This document shows positions 44,119-52,706 of a DNA stretch of 64,000 nt, one piece after another. Each line of letters starts with the position of its first letter. Position 1 is the stretch's first letter. The position numbers were made by a program, and so were the translations under genes. Origin of the DNA: Chromatiaceae bacterium. Its GTDB lineage: Bacteria; Pseudomonadota; Gammaproteobacteria; Chromatiales; Chromatiaceae. The stretch is taken from positions 1 to 64,000 of the forward strand of contig JACDZG010000015.1 of assembly GCA_013426805.1 (NCBI GenBank). The letters are read 5' to 3'. The notes under the pieces are model-generated. The model did not search any database. It was not told the origin of the DNA and saw nothing but the letters and a program-made list of their open reading frames with translations.

Positions 44119-44697
44119 ATGGCGTTGGTCGCAGGGCGATGCAAGAATTTCGGCGGCTGTCACTATGCCGATGATCGCAAAGTCGTCGAGGCCGATGACG
44201 GAGCCTTCGTGTGTCCAGGGTGCGGGGCGCCCTTGACGCCCGAGACCCCGCACGGAGCGACCACCCCGCGGAGAAGGGGGCGGCGCAACCTGTTGATTGG
44301 TGCATCCCTCGCGCTGGCTGCGGTGGCGTCCGGCGTCGGTTGGCGGATGTGGTGCTGCCGCAATCCCGGGAGTCATGGTCCGTCGTTCGACGAATGGATA
44401 TCAGGTGATCCCCCAGCCCCGGAGTTGGAGTCGGTTCGTCGCGGCCTCGCGGAGCGTGCGAGTCGGATCGCCGCGCTGAAGGCCGCAGGGAAGGCGCTCG
44501 GAACCGAGCACGGATTGCTGGATCCCGTTTCTGGCGTCGGCTTGCTTCCGGACGATCTCGCGCTGCTTGATGCGGAGAACCGTGATCGCCGCGACCTCTA
44601 CGCCTATGTGACCGCGCACGTCGATCCGCCGGTGACTTACGAGCGAGCGGCGAACGCCTTTGCGATGCGACGCTGGCGGGAGTGGCCGCGACGTTGA
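44119..44697 (+). CDS. Zinc-ribbon membrane protein of the tubulin-like locus
   Basis: A protein of 192 residues. Residues 8-40 form a zinc ribbon, CKNFGGC...FVCPGCGAPL, nearly the same as that of the vWA protein encoded next. A basic patch (PRRRGRRN) and one membrane helix (LLIGASLALAAVASGVGW) follow. The outer part ends LLPDDLALLDAENRDRRDLY and YERAANAFAMRRW, which resembles YdbL/DUF1318 proteins (weak). The AGGAG ribosome site is 7 bases before the ATG. The ribbon is on the cytoplasmic side, so it could bind the tubulin-like protein. Confidence 0.65.
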   Translation: MALVAGRCKNFGGCHYADDRKVVEADDGAFVCPGCGAPLTPETPHGATTPRRRGRRNLLIGASLALAAVASGVGWRMWCCRNPGSHGPSFDEWISGDPPAPELESVRRGLAERASRIAALKAAGKALGTEHGLLDPVSGVGLLPDDLALLDAENRDRRDLYAYVTAHVDPPVTYERAANAFAMRRWREWPRR

Positions 44698-44735
44698 GAC
44701 AGGGAACCGAAAAATGATTGGCCTTAACGCATAGA

Positions 44736-44756
44736 GGTCGGGCGCGGCGCCCGACC
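44736..44756 (+). other. Intercistronic stem-loop
   Basis: GGTCGGGCG-cgg-CGCCCGACC is a perfect 9-bp stem in the 81-base gap before the vWA gene. There is no T-run. It may stabilise or process the operon mRNA, or tune the ratio of products. Confidence 0.4.
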
Positions 44757-44778
44757 GCTCGGTAGAGCGGGGACAGCG

Positions 44779-47022
44779 ATGGCACAGCAAGAAGGGCAGT
44801 GTAAGAACTACGATCTCTGCGGGATTGCAGCGCGACACGAAACCGTTTCGGCGGATAAGAGCGCTTTCATCTGTCCGGAATGCGGGGGCCCCCTGAGAGC
44901 GGTGCTCAGCGGCTCCGGTCAGCCGCGGCGTCCGCTCAAATGGCTCGGATTAATCGCTGCCGCGGGGATCGCCGCCTCGGGTTGGGCGGCGTTCGGGCCG
45001 AGTCTGTGGGCGCCGCAGCCTGCCGATGGGGACACCAATCCGCCGCTCCTGACCGAAACGCGGCTCTCATCACCCGGACCGACCGGCCCCAGCCTCCGGC
45101 CAGTCGGCTGTTCCCCCGCGCCACTATTGATGCCGGGCAAGCGCACGCTCTTCCAGCGGGTGCTCACCAGACCCGATGCCATACTGACGACCAATCCCGG
45201 CGAGCCCACCGGACAAGCGCTCCCGCCCCTACTCACCTTTTATGTCTACCAGCGCCGGATGGTCGGCGGCGAGGGCTGGGTTGAAGTCGGGCCGGACGCG
45301 GGATGTCACACCACCGGGTGGATCAAGGAGGAGCGCACGGTCGCGTGGAAGCAACAGATCGTCGTCACCTTCGATAACCCGGCCGGCCGCAACCGGGTGA
45401 TGCTGTTGAAAGACGCTGGGGACGTGTCCAAGATTGCGGCCTTACCGCAGCCAGGCCTTGAGCTAGGCCGCATGATCGGGGCGGTACAGAGTGGTCGACC
45501 GGACCCGCGTGTAGTGGCGGCGGAGCCGGAGAATTATCTCGACTTCAAGCGGAATTTCTATCTTCTCCCGATCGTCGATTTCACAGAGACAATAGTTAAG
45601 GGCCAGCGCGTTCACCTGCTCAAGGTACATTCAATTGCCGAGGAGTCGGTGCCGTCTTCCGTGCCCCCGTTGGTCAAGGCCGCGGTGGTCTTCGTGATCG
45701 ATTCAACCATTTCGATGGGGAAGTACATCGAGCGGACTAAAGAGGCGGTGCGCCAGATCTATAAACACCTGTCGAACAGCCCCGGCGGTCATGAGATCCG
45801 CTTTGGACTCGTTGCATTTCGCTCTGATACCCGCAAGCATCCTATTGAGCTTGAGTATGTCGCCAAGTTGTTTGTCGATCCGAATACGGATAACTCTGCC
45901 GCAGAGTTTGAGGCCGGTATCGCGCAAGTCAGGGCGGCATCGGTACCGACCGAGCGGTTCGACGAAGACGCCTATGCTGGAATTATGCTTGCGTTGCAAT
46001 CGATCGACTGGAGCCCTTATCTCGCACGACATATTGTGCTGATTTCTGATGCCGGAGCACTGGATGCCACCGATCCATTATCCAAGACGGGCCAATCGGC
46101 AAAAGACGTGGCAGCGATTGCCAGATTTCGCGATATCTACCTCTATACAATTCACCTGAAGACTCCTGAGGGGCTTACGCTGCAGAACCACCTCAAAGCT
46201 GCCCAGCAATACCAGCAACTCACCGAAAGCGCCTTAACCAGCGGTTCTCTCTACTACCCGGTCGAACACGCCGAAGACGTGGCAAACTTCGGACCATGGA
46301 TCGATTGTGCCGTCCGTGGAATGACTCATACGATCCGTACTGTCGGCGAGGCTCCGGACCCCGCCCGGCGCGCAGCGGTTGAACTCTGTCCTGAAGGCGG
46401 TACTAAGGTGACGCAGATGCGTAAGGACGCGGAACTGATCGGCCATGCCCTGCACCTGAAGTACCTGGGTCTGACCCCGGCCGGTCAAACCCCCTTGTCG
46501 GATTTTGCCGGCTGGATTTGGGATCATGATCTTGAAAGGCCGGTCAGACCGACCGTCGAGATCCGCGTCTTGTTGACCAAGAACCAACTCAGCAATCTGG
46601 CCAATGGTGTCCGGCGCATCTTGGAGGCCGCGAAGTCCGGGCGAACGAATTCCGATCAGTTCCATCGCAGTCTGGTGGATTTCTCCTCGGCGATGGGCCA
46701 CGACGCGGCGCTTGCGAAACCGGTGGAAGACTTGACGATCGCCGACCTGGGGATCCTGGGCGAGTTTGTCGATGACCTGCCCTACAAGAGCGTCATCATG
46801 AACATCAGCCAGGAGGCTTGGGAGAACATGTCAGACTCGGAGCAAGACGATCATATTCGAGCGATCGAGAACAAGCTCGAACGCTATGGTATCTATGAGG
46901 CCGACTGCACCAGTTGGGTCGATCTTGCCAACCCGCAGCGTGACCGCTCGAGCGGCTGCGATGCAGTGGCAAGCGACGATGGCGAACTGGTCTATCCGGT
47001 ACCGCTCGACGCACTGCCATAA
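44779..47022 (+). CDS. Zinc-ribbon, membrane-anchored von Willebrand A domain protein
   Basis: A protein of 747 residues. The N-terminal zinc ribbon CKNYDLC...FICPECGGPL and following helix (WLGLIAAAGIAASGWAAFG) copy the plan of the preceding gene product. Residues about 310-520 are a vWA domain: VVFVIDSTISMGKYIERT (MIDAS, with Thr for the first Ser), FGLVAFRSD, and HIVLISDAGALDATDP (second metal-binding Asp). The segment between helix and vWA is beta-rich (YVYQRRMVGGEGWVEV), and the C-terminal ~200 residues are helical. vWA domains bind partners through a metal ion. Since the helix precedes it, the vWA part should face the periplasm, where it could meet the exported FGE-like protein or lipoproteins. 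Confidence 0.8.
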   Translation: MAQQEGQCKNYDLCGIAARHETVSADKSAFICPECGGPLRAVLSGSGQPRRPLKWLGLIAAAGIAASGWAAFGPSLWAPQPADGDTNPPLLTETRLSSPGPTGPSLRPVGCSPAPLLMPGKRTLFQRVLTRPDAILTTNPGEPTGQALPPLLTFYVYQRRMVGGEGWVEVGPDAGCHTTGWIKEERTVAWKQQIVVTFDNPAGRNRVMLLKDAGDVSKIAALPQPGLELGRMIGAVQSGRPDPRVVAAEPENYLDFKRNFYLLPIVDFTETIVKGQRVHLLKVHSIAEESVPSSVPPLVKAAVVFVIDSTISMGKYIERTKEAVRQIYKHLSNSPGGHEIRFGLVAFRSDTRKHPIELEYVAKLFVDPNTDNSAAEFEAGIAQVRAASVPTERFDEDAYAGIMLALQSIDWSPYLARHIVLISDAGALDATDPLSKTGQSAKDVAAIARFRDIYLYTIHLKTPEGLTLQNHLKAAQQYQQLTESALTSGSLYYPVEHAEDVANFGPWIDCAVRGMTHTIRTVGEAPDPARRAAVELCPEGGTKVTQMRKDAELIGHALHLKYLGLTPAGQTPLSDFAGWIWDHDLERPVRPTVEIRVLLTKNQLSNLANGVRRILEAAKSGRTNSDQFHRSLVDFSSAMGHDAALAKPVEDLTIADLGILGEFVDDLPYKSVIMNISQEAWENMSDSEQDDHIRAIENKLERYGIYEADCTSWVDLANPQRDRSSGCDAVASDDGELVYPVPLDALP

Positions 47023-47045
47023 CAGCGCGATCACCGGCCAGGGAC

Positions 47046-47861
47046 ATGCCCATGAGCCAATCGGCCACGTCTTCGTTAACGCCGCATGCGGGTCACGCGA
47101 CTGACCCGGATGCGGCGCCGAACCAGCCCGGAGTCACGCTCGCTGCCCTGGAGTTTGAATTGCTCTGCACCCGCGGGACGGCCACCGAGTGCTTTCGGGT
47201 CGACACCGCGCATGTCCGTCTCGGCCCCGGGGAAGTGCTGGTCCTGATCGGGCCGAGCGGGTGCGGTAAGAGCACCATCCTCGAAGTGCTCGGTTTGATA
47301 TTGGCGCCCGATGTCGGCAGCCGTTGCCTGTGGTACACCGGTCCGGGGGCGGCGCTCGATGTGATCGATCAGCGACTGCCGCGAGCCCGCGGCCGCCGTG
47401 TTCGGCTGCGCGCCCAGGCACTCGGCTTCGTCCTGCAAAGCGGTGGGTTGCTGCCCTTTCTGCGTGTGCACGAGAACATTGCCCTCCCCCGGTCCCTCGC
47501 CCGCCAGGCTCCATGGGACGACTCGGTCGACCATTTGATCGATACGCTCGGTATTCGGCGGCTGCTCGATCGATGGCCGGCACAACTGTCCATCGGTGAG
47601 CGCCAGCGGGTCGCGGTCGCCCGGGCCATGGCCCATGATCCCGCGCTGCTGTTGGCCGACGAGCCGACGGCCGCCCTGGACCCGGCCCGCGCCGAGCGGG
47701 TCATGCGACTGATGGTGGAACTCGTTCGCGAGCGCGGGCGCATGGCCGTCATCGTCACCCATGACAGCAACCTGGTCGAACGTCTGCGCCTGCGCTACTT
47801 GCGGGCCCGCCTGGCCCCTGACGGTCGCTCCGCGATCTTTCGTGAAGAGGACGCGGGATGA
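47046..47861 (+). CDS. ABC transporter ATP-binding protein (LolD/MacB type)
   Basis: A protein of 271 residues. Walker A is IGPSGCGKSTILEVLGL, the Q-loop region LGFVLQSGGLLPFLRVHENI, the ABC signature LSIGERQRVAVARAMA, and Walker B LLLADEPTAALDP; ends with the HDSN switch histidine. It is closest to the LolD/MacB/FtsE group, which powers mechanotransmission across the membrane more than substrate transport. It starts 23 bases after the vWA gene, and its stop overlaps the permease start (ATGA). Confidence 0.9.
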   Translation: MPMSQSATSSLTPHAGHATDPDAAPNQPGVTLAALEFELLCTRGTATECFRVDTAHVRLGPGEVLVLIGPSGCGKSTILEVLGLILAPDVGSRCLWYTGPGAALDVIDQRLPRARGRRVRLRAQALGFVLQSGGLLPFLRVHENIALPRSLARQAPWDDSVDHLIDTLGIRRLLDRWPAQLSIGERQRVAVARAMAHDPALLLADEPTAALDPARAERVMRLMVELVRERGRMAVIVTHDSNLVERLRLRYLRARLAPDGRSAIFREEDAG

Positions 47862-49105
47862 GGCCGGTTATGCGACTGCCGTTGCTCTTGCGCCTGGCGC
47901 TCAAGGACCTCGCCTATGATTGGCGACCCTCCGGGGCCTTGATGCTGGCGATCGTGGCCGTGTCGGCGCCGCTGTTGCTGCTCTTCGGCTTGAAGACCGG
48001 GGTCGTGACGACGATGCGCGATATCCTGGTCAAAGACCCGCGCAACCTGGAGGTCATCGTATTCGAGAACGCCCGGTTGCCGCTCGATTGGTTCGACCAG
48101 TTGCGGACCCGGACCGACAGTATTCGCTTCCTGATTCCCCGGACCCGCACGCTCAATACCTTGGTCGACCTTCAAGGCGCGTCGGGCGATATTTTAAGGA
48201 GCGTCGAGATACTCCCCACGGCGGCGGATGATCCGCTGCTTCCGAAGGATACTGTCCCGCCCGCCGAGCCAACCGAGGTCTTCATCACCGGGGCCATCGC
48301 TGCACGTCTGGGCGTCAGCCCGGGTGAGCCGCTGTCGGCGATACTGAAGCGTACTCTCAGCACCGGCGAGCGGCAGGAGTCAGTCCAGTTACAGGTTACG
48401 GGGATCGTGCCTGACACCAACTACGCGCGACCGGCGATCTTTGCGAGCCTCGATTTTCTCATCGCCCTTGAGGATTATCGCGGAGGCTATCGCGTGCCCG
48501 CCTTTGGTGTCACCGAGGGCGCGGAACGCACGATGCCCCGCACCAGCTTCTCCGGGGCCCGACTCTATGCGAAACAGCCCGAAGACGTAGCCTCGCTCGC
48601 GAACCTGCTGCGCCACGCCGGGCTGGAGGTCCGCACCCGCGGTGAGGACCTGGCGCGGCTCAATGCCGCCGAGCGCTTTCTCACCCGCATTCTGTTGTCG
48701 ATCGCCGTGGTGTCGCTGGTCGGCGGCTATCTCTCCTTTGGCGGCGCGATCTGGATCACCATCGAGCGCAAGCGCTACCCCTTGGCCCTGCTGCAGCTCT
48801 TGGGCTTCAGTCGTCCGGGGGTCTTGGCCTTCTGCCTGGTCCAGGGCGGGTTCCTCGGCCTCTGCGCATTTGGGCTGTCGTTCCTGCTCTTTGAGCTTGG
48901 GTCCGTATTGCTCAACGCGTTCGGTGCCGGACCCTTTCTCGATCTGCTGGGCGCAGACGGCGCGGTCGGTCCGGTCTGCACACTCGGCGGCGGCGAATTG
49001 CTTGCCGCGGCCATAGCGACAGTGGCGTTCTCGGTCTTGGCATCAACCCTGGGGGCAGTGCATGCAACGTCCTTTGAGCCCGCGCAATGTCTGCGGGAGG
49101 CTTAG
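47858..49105 (+). CDS. FtsX/MacB-type ABC transporter permease
   Basis: A protein of 415 residues. It has one N-terminal helix (LMLAIVAVSAPLLLLFGL), a large periplasmic domain (residues about 50-270), then three C-terminal helices (ILLSIAVVSLVGGYLSFGGA and two more). This is the type VII ABC topology of MacB, LolCE and FtsX. IERKRYPLALLQLLGFSRPG is the cytoplasmic coupling helix usual in this family. The ATPase gene overlaps by 4 bases upstream, and the FGE-like gene overlaps by 44 bases at the end. It probably transmits ATP hydrolysis to periplasmic partners encoded here. Confidence 0.85.
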   Translation: MRPVMRLPLLLRLALKDLAYDWRPSGALMLAIVAVSAPLLLLFGLKTGVVTTMRDILVKDPRNLEVIVFENARLPLDWFDQLRTRTDSIRFLIPRTRTLNTLVDLQGASGDILRSVEILPTAADDPLLPKDTVPPAEPTEVFITGAIAARLGVSPGEPLSAILKRTLSTGERQESVQLQVTGIVPDTNYARPAIFASLDFLIALEDYRGGYRVPAFGVTEGAERTMPRTSFSGARLYAKQPEDVASLANLLRHAGLEVRTRGEDLARLNAAERFLTRILLSIAVVSLVGGYLSFGGAIWITIERKRYPLALLQLLGFSRPGVLAFCLVQGGFLGLCAFGLSFLLFELGSVLLNAFGAGPFLDLLGADGAVGPVCTLGGGELLAAAIATVAFSVLASTLGAVHATSFEPAQCLREA

Positions 49106-50855
49106 TGCCTCCCTGCTGTTCATCATGTTCGCGGTTGCCGATGAGGCCGCCGCGGACTGGGACCCGGCGGTCTTCAATCCGCAGCGGGCAGCGGACGATG
49201 TCGTGTTGCCCATGCCGTGTGACGGGTCGATGGTGTTCCGGCGGGTCGAGACCGAGTGGTCCGGAGTGGGGAGCGATCAATTGGTGCGCCTTGGAAATAC
49301 CGCAATTGATGAGAAAGTGGCCCTGGAGGGCGCTATGGAACTCGCCGTGTCGGGTGCGTTCGGCCAAGGCAGCAAGACCCGCTACTACCTGCTCGGAAAA
49401 TACGAGGTTACCCGCCAGCAATACCAATCCATGATGTCCGACGCCTGCCCCGGCGAATTGCAGGATAGGGACTTGCCAATGGCCAGACTAAGTTGGTTCG
49501 ATGCCGTCGATCTGGCGCATCGTTACAGCCTCTGGCTACTTAAGCATGCGAAAGACAAGCTGCCGAGTGAGGGGCGGTTGGTTGGCTATGTCCGACTGCC
49601 GACCGAGGCCGAGTGGGAATTCGCTGCACGGGGCGGGCTCATGTTATCCGGATCGGCCGCGGACTTTCAGGCAACTATTCCACCAATGAGGGATCAAGAG
49701 AGCCTGAACGACTATGTTTGGTACAACGACCCGAAATCGGCTAGTGACGGAGCGCCGCGACCGATCGGTTTAAAAAAGCCTAACCCGCTCGGTTTGTATG
49801 ACATGCTAGGCAATGTCGACGAATTGGTCCTCGAGCCTTTTCATCTGCGTTTGCCTTCACGCCGACATGGACAGACCGGTGCCTATGTTATTCGCGGCGG
49901 CAGCTCACATACCCCCCTCGGCGACATCCGTACCTCTTGGAGACAAGAGGTGCCCTACTACCTTAACGGCGATACTCGGCACAATCCCAGCACGGGGGTC
50001 AGACTGGTGGTCGCAAGCCCTGTCTGGGACAAGGAGAAGTCGAAATCGATTGCCGCTGAATGGGAGGGCACCCAAGCCGCTTCGCCCCGAGCGGCATCGC
50101 AGAAAATGCCACCACGAAGCGAGGATCAGGATTTGCCAGCGACGCCGCCTAATCCTCATGCGTCAACGCAGGAGTTCGATGACCCACGGGTTCCCGCCTT
50201 GGAACGGAATCTCGCAACAATGACTGTGCAGCTCGAGCAGTGCCGACGTGACCATCCAAACGCCATGGTCGCATGTCCGCGTTCCGTCTCGAATCTCGGG
50301 GCTGCCTCACTGGCTGACCCACGGGACGACCTCAGGGACCTAGCCGAGCATGCGGACGACCTCAACCTCAAGTTGCGCTTGAATAGCTTGCGCGTCACCC
50401 TGGCAGCAGCAATCGAATCGCGGGATGAACAACTCGCGCAAGCGGCACGAGAGGCGTTGCGAGCGGCGGGGCTGCTGTGCCTTGGCGCGAAGTCCGATCA
50501 TTATCAGGTCACACTGCGGATCCCACGTGATGAAAAAGATTTCAGATGTGGAACACCGCAGGCTTTTCCTAAACGTTGCGCCGAGATCGAGGCGGAGAAA
50601 CGAAATCATCCGGACATCATCGCGTCGAATGTGCGGGTCTATGCCGGCACCATCATCAAGCTAGGTCAAACGTATGAGGCTTCGCTATTGGAGCAACAAC
50701 ATGCGTTCCTGGCGAACGATTTGCAACGACGAAGCGTCACTGATTTTTTGCTGTCCGTGCGTCTTGCATACCGCCAGGTCGCGCAGTTTCGTCACGATGG
50801 CAAGGCGCTTCAGGAGCAGTGGTATCGGGAATGTAAAGACATCGAGGTTCACTAG
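49062..50855 (+). CDS. Exported formylglycine-generating-enzyme-like (SUMF1) protein
   Basis: A protein of 597 residues. A signal peptide (LSASLLFIMFAVADEAAA) precedes the mature start DWDPAVF. Residues about 60-330 have the FGE-sulfatase fold landmarks: YLLGKYEVTRQQYQSMM, RLPTEAEWEFAARGG, LGLYDMLGNVDELVLEP (usually GNVWEW) and YVIRGGSSHTPLGDIRTSWR. The copper-binding cysteine pair of true formylglycine enzymes is not evident, so it is probably not a sulfatase activator; such domains often act as binding modules. The C-terminal ~250 residues are helical with several cysteines. The start lies inside the permease gene (44-base overlap). Confidence 0.75.
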   Translation: MQRPLSPRNVCGRLSASLLFIMFAVADEAAADWDPAVFNPQRAADDVVLPMPCDGSMVFRRVETEWSGVGSDQLVRLGNTAIDEKVALEGAMELAVSGAFGQGSKTRYYLLGKYEVTRQQYQSMMSDACPGELQDRDLPMARLSWFDAVDLAHRYSLWLLKHAKDKLPSEGRLVGYVRLPTEAEWEFAARGGLMLSGSAADFQATIPPMRDQESLNDYVWYNDPKSASDGAPRPIGLKKPNPLGLYDMLGNVDELVLEPFHLRLPSRRHGQTGAYVIRGGSSHTPLGDIRTSWRQEVPYYLNGDTRHNPSTGVRLVVASPVWDKEKSKSIAAEWEGTQAASPRAASQKMPPRSEDQDLPATPPNPHASTQEFDDPRVPALERNLATMTVQLEQCRRDHPNAMVACPRSVSNLGAASLADPRDDLRDLAEHADDLNLKLRLNSLRVTLAAAIESRDEQLAQAAREALRAAGLLCLGAKSDHYQVTLRIPRDEKDFRCGTPQAFPKRCAEIEAEKRNHPDIIASNVRVYAGTIIKLGQTYEASLLEQQHAFLANDLQRRSVTDFLLSVRLAYRQVAQFRHDGKALQEQWYRECKDIEVH

Positions 50856-50881
50856 CTGTCAACTCAATGGAGGGTATCGTG

Positions 50882-51601
50882 GTGCAAGAGATTATTGAGC
50901 GTCTTCTCATTGCCATCCTGGCAATTGCTGTTATGGGTTTGACGGGATGCGCTGGCTTCCCTCAGATGGGCGATTCCAGACTGACTCCAGCCGAACAACG
51001 CTATGCTCAAGAGAGTAATTGGCTGACGCAGACCTTGGGGCGAACCGACGTACAAGGTGCCATCGCTGGGGCTGCTCTAGGAGGCATCGCTTGTGCATTG
51101 TCCGGCGGATCAGCTAACCAGTGTGCAGCAATCGCGGCGGGGGGAGCATTGGCTGGATACGGTGCAGGCCGGGCGCTTGACGCCAATCGCGCGGCCTACG
51201 CGCAAAAGGAACAGACACTCGATCAGGCGATCGCTGCCATTCAAAAGGACAATGAACAGACAGCACGGATGATCGTAGCTCAGCGGGTCGTCGTCGATGA
51301 AAAACGTGCTGACCTAGCGCGGATTCGTGAAGCTTACGCAAAGAACGCTGGTTTGCTGGATGTAGAGAAGCGAGCTTTGGCTGCGGCAGAGCGCGCCAGG
51401 GATAGGCAGAAGGCCGTCAGCGCCGAACTGGCACGCCGAGAGCAAGATTGGACAAAGCGCCTGACCAAGGCTGGAGTAAGTCAGAGCGAAGCACAGAGAA
51501 TCATGGCCCCGGCAATACAGCAGCGCATGCAACACGAGCAAATCAGCGAGGTACTGGAGAGCGATATCAATGGCACATACAAATTGTTCAAACGCGGTTA
51601 G
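50882..51601 (+). CDS. Glycine-zipper lipoprotein with coiled coil
   Basis: A protein of about 239 residues. The N-terminus is a lipoprotein signal, LLIAILAIAVMGLTGCAG, with lipobox LTGC. Residues about 50-90 are a glycine-zipper segment (GAIAGAALGGIACALSGG, AAGGALAGYGAGRA), typical of membrane-inserting domains. The remainder is a long coiled coil (LARIREAYAKNAGLL, AERARDRQKAVSAEL). I place the start at the GTG at 50882 because GGAGGG lies seven bases before it; an ATG at 50867 would add five residues but has no ribosome site. It is likely anchored in the outer membrane. It overlaps the next gene by 32 bases. Confidence 0.7.
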   Translation: MQEIIERLLIAILAIAVMGLTGCAGFPQMGDSRLTPAEQRYAQESNWLTQTLGRTDVQGAIAGAALGGIACALSGGSANQCAAIAAGGALAGYGAGRALDANRAAYAQKEQTLDQAIAAIQKDNEQTARMIVAQRVVVDEKRADLARIREAYAKNAGLLDVEKRALAAAERARDRQKAVSAELARREQDWTKRLTKAGVSQSEAQRIMAPAIQQRMQHEQISEVLESDINGTYKLFKRG

Positions 51602-51932
51602 GTCTTGGGGTGCGCTGGTCGCGGCGACCGCCTTTTTTCAGTTGTTCGCAGGGTGTGCGACGACCGCGGGCTGTGATCCAACGCGGGACCAAGGACTTGG
51701 GTCTGCACTCACTTGCACATTCTCATCCGACGGTTATAAGAAGCGGGTTGAAGACCGACAGTTAGCCATTGCGAAGGAGCAGCGAGCAACGCAGCAGTTA
51801 GCGGATGAAAAAAAAGCGGTGGATGCTACTATAAATGCAACAGACAAGCAACTGATCAGCGCGCGTAAGAAAGCGAATAGGGTCGATCGGCAGTTGCATG
51901 ACGTTAACACACAACTGCGTCGATTGAAATGA
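51570..51932 (+). CDS. Small coiled-coil lipoprotein
   Basis: A protein of 120 residues. It has a signal with lipobox (AATAFFQLFAGC), two further cysteines (AGC...LTC), then a heptad-rich helix (DRQLAIAKEQRATQQLADEK, IDAT-like turn, KQLISARKKANRVDRQLHD). It starts 32 bases inside the preceding lipoprotein gene, in another frame, so the two are coupled. Two adjacent coiled-coil lipoproteins suggest a complex across the periplasm. There is no known family. Confidence 0.6.
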   Translation: MAHTNCSNAVRSWGALVAATAFFQLFAGCATTAGCDPTRDQGLGSALTCTFSSDGYKKRVEDRQLAIAKEQRATQQLADEKKAVDATINATDKQLISARKKANRVDRQLHDVNTQLRRLK

Positions 51933-52158
51933 TGCCGGCGGCCTCGGTCATAATTTGGACCTCCGTGGTAGCCGCGAGGGCGTTTGTCCGCATAGCGGAC
52001 CCTATGGATCGCGACCTTACCGTAGTGCGGATAGATCGCTCTTTAGGATCTTGGGGACGGTACAATGCGCAATGGCCGGACCCATGATCATGACCAGTGC
52101 TGCCCTATGGTATTAGGTCATGCTGCTTCGAAACCTCGCTAATCGGGAGGATGCCAGT

Positions 52159-52668
52159 ATGCTTGCCAGTATTCTGATCGGTGTTGCGTCGAGCGGCGCA
52201 GCGTCGTTGATCTTTCTGCTCGCCCTCTACCGGCTGCGCCCTCGCTTGGCGTTCTCACCGTTCATTGCCAATCAGTCCAGACCGGGCGAACCAATGTTCG
52301 GATTCAAGATCTTGAACCGCTCGCGTTTCCCGGTCACCAACATCAGGCTGCAACTCACGCGTGTCGTACCAAAGGCGGTTCCGGATGGAGTGGTCTTGCG
52401 AAATACTCTCCTGCCGTTAAAAAAAGATCACATCTTCGAAGTTGGCGGTTTCGCACGGCATGACAAAGAGGCGAATTATGCCTTCAGAGTTGGAACCACC
52501 GAGGATCTCTGTACGCTTTGCGATAAAGAGGGACACTACCTGATTCTCGCAGTCGTTGCGCAGCACTCCCTGAGCGGCTTCTCCAAGGTGTTTTACAAAT
52601 ACTACCACCCACAATCCGATATTAAAGCCGGATGCCATCAATTCGGTCTCGGCCTCGACGTGCGATAG
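52159..52668 (+). CDS. Hypothetical membrane-anchored protein
   Basis: A protein of 169 residues that I do not recognise. A single N-terminal helix (ASILIGVASSGAASLIFLLALY) is followed by a beta-rich domain (FGFKILNRSRFPVTNIRLQL; HIFEVGGFARHDKEANYAF) resembling an Ig-like or C2-like fold. I chose the ATG at 52159 because GGGAGG lies eight bases upstream; an ATG at 52120 has none. The 226 bases before it (51933-52158) contain no gene. It lies 38 bases before the NACHT-WD40 gene on the same strand and may be its partner. Confidence 0.55.
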   Translation: MLASILIGVASSGAASLIFLLALYRLRPRLAFSPFIANQSRPGEPMFGFKILNRSRFPVTNIRLQLTRVVPKAVPDGVVLRNTLLPLKKDHIFEVGGFARHDKEANYAFRVGTTEDLCTLCDKEGHYLILAVVAQHSLSGFSKVFYKYYHPQSDIKAGCHQFGLGLDVR

Positions 52669-52706
52669 CGGATAACAAGGCTAACCAACGCTGAGGAGAA
52701 GTGTCA

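Noticed and set aside
49062-50855. Sulfatase-activating formylglycine enzyme
   Set aside because: The GNVWEW signature is altered, the catalytic cysteines are not evident and no sulfatase gene is nearby, so I call only the fold.
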